NCBI GenBank assembly: GCA_005406025.1 | Contig: BGZK01000746.1 | Span: forward strand, 62,001 to 126,000 | From: Eumeta japonica | Lineage: Eukaryota > Arthropoda > Insecta > Lepidoptera > Psychidae | Reading direction: 5' to 3' | Length of the DNA stretch: 64,000 nt | In this document: positions 61,201 to 64,000 of the stretch, in pieces | Layout: every line of letters begins with the position of its first letter | Numbering within the stretch: position 1 is the first letter of the stretch | Program-made: the position numbers and the translations under genes | Notes under the pieces: generated by a model | What the model was told of the DNA's origin: nothing | Database searches by the model: none | Seen by the model: only the letters and a program-made list of their open reading frames with translations

Positions 61201-61840
61201 ATCCTTGAACTCTAGTCTTCTCTCTGTACTATTTTTGTGCTAAGGCGTAGGTCTTTCTCGATGCGTCCCTTTTGATCATTCATATTACGTGATACGTTTT
61301 TAAATAAAGGCTGTTACTTCATGGCTTTTAAATATTTTCCTCAATATATTTTTTGATTTTTTGATCAGAAGGTATTATTGTCTGACCATTTTCAATAGAT
61401 ATGTAAATTAAATTTCACTGTGAGCAGAACATCTCTACTACTCGTATGATGATCGTTGCATTAAGTTGTAGTTAGACTTATTATTGCTTAAGAAACTAAA
61501 ACGTGAATATAAAATAAAAAAGCGATACTTACCTACCCCTTACCCAAAGAAAGTTCTCTTATTACAACCTAAGCTGAACGATCCGTCACAAACACGTTGA
61601 ACTAAAATAAAATATTCGTGACTATGTATAAGCGATTTAATCTTAATCAAATGTTTGAAAGGACAGTCAAGGTTTCTGGTGGTGATCTTTGCATGTTTTA
61701 TTTTTAAGACATGATTTTTCAAAAAAAAAATGACTTGTACAATATAATTTTTTTTTTGTAATATAATATACTTCATTTGCCGTATTTATTCATCATAACT
61801 TTCAGAGTCATGAATAAAAATATAAAACACATACACTCAA
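58296..61840. other. No gene recognised
   Basis: Uniform AT-rich DNA. AACTAGCTATTCACAGCCCT at 61091 is a worn ACTAGCTGT-family terminus. A possible strong donor on the minus strand (GGTAG|GTAAGTATC near 61536) has no supported exon. Confidence 0.4.
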
Positions 61841-61845
61841 ACACA

Positions 61846-61915
61846 TGCATACACACGCACGCACGCACGCACGCACGTACGCACGTACGCACGCACACAC
61901 AAGTATATATATATA
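61846..61915. repeat. (ACGC)n and (TA)n compound microsatellite
   Basis: CACGCACGCACGCACG runs with ACGT interruptions followed by TATATATATATA. Confidence 0.9.
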
Positions 61916-62099
61916 CATTACGTTGATAACATAACGAAAGTAAATTTTCTAGTGGACACATATAGTATTTACTTTGTGTAATCAAAAATTCAAACACAAA
62001 ATAACAACTTTACGTCAATTATAATCCTTTTGATTATCGACATTCGAAATGAATGAACACGTCAATATAAACAATAACAAAAAAAAATGCTCCTATTTA

Positions 62100-62350
62100 T
62101 AAATAGCCACCTTATTCATGAATCGACCTCACAACGCGGCCGTCAAATCTGACAGCCGAAGTGGCCTATCGGCCGTCACGCGCGCCAGATCTCGGCCCGC
62201 CCGGGCCGTGGTTAACCTTTAAGTGACACACAGAGGGATGGCAGAATCGCCGGAGCGTTTAATCCGACCTCATATATCAGATCGACGGCGTCACGTCGCT
62301 AACTCCCGTGATAAATTAACGGGCCGATTAACCTATGATCGTTAGAGGCT
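62100..62350. promoter_or_regulatory. CpG-rich block, possible regulatory region
   Basis: One of the most GC-rich segments in the window (CTATCGGCCGTCACGCGCGC, CGGCCCGCCCGGGCCGTGG), bracketed by AT-rich DNA and without a reading frame or known repeat words. It resembles a conserved non-coding element in composition only. Confidence 0.3.
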
Positions 62351-62619
62351 TTTGATGTTTTTTTTTCCGTTCACAACCGATCACCGATGGCGATTTGTCT
62401 TCGAAATAAATTAGATTAATTATGAATGTGCCATAAGCTTGTTTTCAAAGCGAACCGTTTGAATATTAATTTTGATGTAAGCTTCATAATAAATTAGTAT
62501 TGCTTCATGGGCATTATAAAAACATGTTAACCTGTTAACCTATTAACGATTTGATACTTAGTCTCGAAGTTGTGATTTTTTTTTGTTATGGCTAGTGATG
62601 CTATTACTATTTTTGTAAT

Positions 62620-62669
62620 GTCATAATGTGATCCGTTAGTCTATCTAGACTAACGGATCACATTATGAC
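62620..62669. repeat. Perfect palindrome, 24-base arms, 2-base spacer
   Basis: Arm one (62620-62643, starting GTCATAATGTGATCCG) is the exact complement of arm two (62646-62669); the spacer is TC. No mismatch in 48 paired bases. Confidence 0.92.
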
Positions 62670-63109
62670 GAATCAATTATTTATCAATTAGTAAAGGAAC
62701 GATTATTATCGGTTGCGGTGTTTGAAACCCTTCAAAAACTTAGGTAGAAGTACGAACCCTTACGAAGTAACCAAAACCTACTAAAAATATAAAATAATTG
62801 TTTATAGTTTGGAGGATTGGCTTCATTAAAATGGAGTATAAAAGGAATAAATTTAAACTTTAATATTGTTAAATACAATTATGTATTTATTAGCTGTTTT
62901 AAGCTGTTAATATTTTTCTTCTAAAAAAATAGAGAAAAGCTAACGAAATATGACGCGAGCTTTAAGCTTGTTATCGTTGCTTGTTTGCGTGTTTATCTCT
63001 TTAATTTATTTTATCGCGTTTTCTTCAGGGATTAGCGAAAGCAAACAAAACATGTAAAATTAGGTACCTATTTTGGTTATATTGTAAAACTGATAAAATT
63101 TATTTAACT
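62670..63109. other. No gene recognised
   Basis: AT-rich DNA between the palindrome and the MITE. Confidence 0.4.
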
Positions 63110-63351
63110 AAATTGGACCGTGTTATGCCAAAATGAGTCAACCCATACAAAACTAATTTCGAGATAAATCAAGTTAAAGTCTAAGAGTGTTTTGTTTATA
63201 TTTCCGGTTAGTTTTATTAAAAAAACCATTACTTTCAATTCTTTGGTTCGTAGATTTAACACATAAGGCGTATTTTACGATAGTGTGTATTAAAATCTCA
63301 TATTTGACCAAAATGAGGGTTGACTCATTTTGGCATAACGTGGTCCAATTT
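63110..63351. mobile_element. Short MITE with 35-base inverted ends
   Basis: Left end 63110-63144 (AAATTGGACCGTGTTATGCC...) and right end 63317-63351 are inverted copies with two mismatches (GT against AC). The interior of about 170 bases is AT-rich and non-coding. No certain target duplication. Confidence 0.82.
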
Positions 63352-64000
63352 TAGATGTTATACATATTTAATAAGTTATAAACAATGTAATTAAATGTAA
63401 ATCGAATTTACATGTTGGCTATGGATAGAACTTTTGTTTATAATAATTAATAATCTATATACCATCACTAAATAGTATAAAAAAAACTCGCTCTCCGATT
63501 TTTTTTATCTGTTTGTCTGAGAACTTAATTCTTCTAAATCATGTAATGGATTTGATATGATTTTCACTACCATATAGAAAATTTCTATTGATAGGTTCAA
63601 ATAGAGAGTAGATTCATTAGAGAGTAGATTCACTAGAGAGCAGATTTGAGGGTGGATCCAAGGGGGAAATTGAGTGTGGAATCGGTTTTAGAATCAAAGA
63701 TGTGTCTGGGAACAGAATCAAGAACATTATCGAGATAGATAGATAATGTTCTGGAAAAGTACATATAAAAGTTTTTATACAAAAAAAAAATGGACGAGTA
63801 CCAGAAAAATAGCAAGCGGAGATTGTTTTTTCAACATATAGAAAACTATACTATTGCCGAATAACGTCGTCAAGTAGTCTATATTTTATTTTTATGTGTC
63901 AAAATTTACACCCGGTTTTGTCCAAATTAGAACCACGATCGATAGCGAAATCAGAATTAAAAGCGGCTCGAGGAGCAAAATTGAAAGCCAAACCAGGATT
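63352..64000. repeat. AT-rich DNA and degenerate low-complexity repeats
   Basis: TAGAGAGTAGATTCA-type units of 17-18 bases repeat about three times at 63604-63650. AGAACATTATC (63721) and GATAATGTTCT (63742) form an 11-base hairpin with a 10-base loop. The last 120 bases (AACCACGATCGATAGCG, AAATCAGAATTAAAAGCGGC) resemble the worn purine-rich repeats at 4.3 and 19.1 kb. Confidence 0.5.

Noticed and set aside
61540..61776. First exon of the TSPN gene, from the strong donor GGTAG|GTAAGTATC
   Set aside because: The frame in front of the donor ends in a stop and shows no suitable ATG or phase for the 53-base exon.
1..64000. CRISPR arrays, bacterial operons, phage or riboswitch features
   Set aside because: Composition, introns and repeat families are those of an insect nuclear genome; none of these features was seen.

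Overview
The window is a 64 kb piece of an AT-rich nuclear genome, almost certainly from a butterfly or moth. The evidence is the repeat content: short elements beginning or ending in ACTAGCTGT...CCCGC, elements carrying GGGTTCCGTACC, elements of the AAAAAAGGAGGAGGTTCTCAATT type, a tRNA-headed SINE ending in a GTCTTGAGTCTGGGTGTTTCTAT-like tail, mariner relics and a short TTAGG run. There are no bacterial operons, no CRISPR array and no complete protein-coding gene.

One living gene is visible, on the minus strand. A 518-base exon (43556-44073) encodes a thrombospondin N-terminal/laminin-G-like (TSPN) domain that most resembles the amino end of collagen XV/XVIII (Multiplexin). A 53-base exon about 6.4 kb upstream (50482-50534) joins it in phase and supplies a hydrophobic signal-peptide-like stretch. 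The intron between them holds a broken non-LTR retrotransposon, a mariner relic and two perfect hairpins. Remaining exons of this gene were not found.

The most unexpected item is a three-exon relic at 24174-24719 (+). It carries, in order, the signature motifs of the RAD52/Rad22 single-strand annealing domain, with splice sites in matching phase, but is broken by a stop codon and a 22-base insertion. A second broken gene at about 30640-31475 (+) belongs to a transposon-like family with a PIN-like acidic core and a Cys-rich tail.

The rest is mobile DNA and non-coding sequence. It includes three mariner copies in the same orientation (1.1, 38.5 and 46.5 kb), a fragment of a different mariner (22.9 kb), LINE fragments (17.0, 44.7-45.6, 47.7-48.1 kb), a SINE and a truncated copy (11.3 and 29.65 kb), and a 5S rRNA pseudogene (13.1 kb). 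There are four MITE-like families with visible inverted ends (11.8/41.4, 52.0, 54.6, 63.1 kb) and several dispersed lepidopteran repeats. Between them lie CpG-rich patches without ORFs that stand out from the AT-rich background and may be regulatory. Identities are from reading motifs by eye; no database search was possible.
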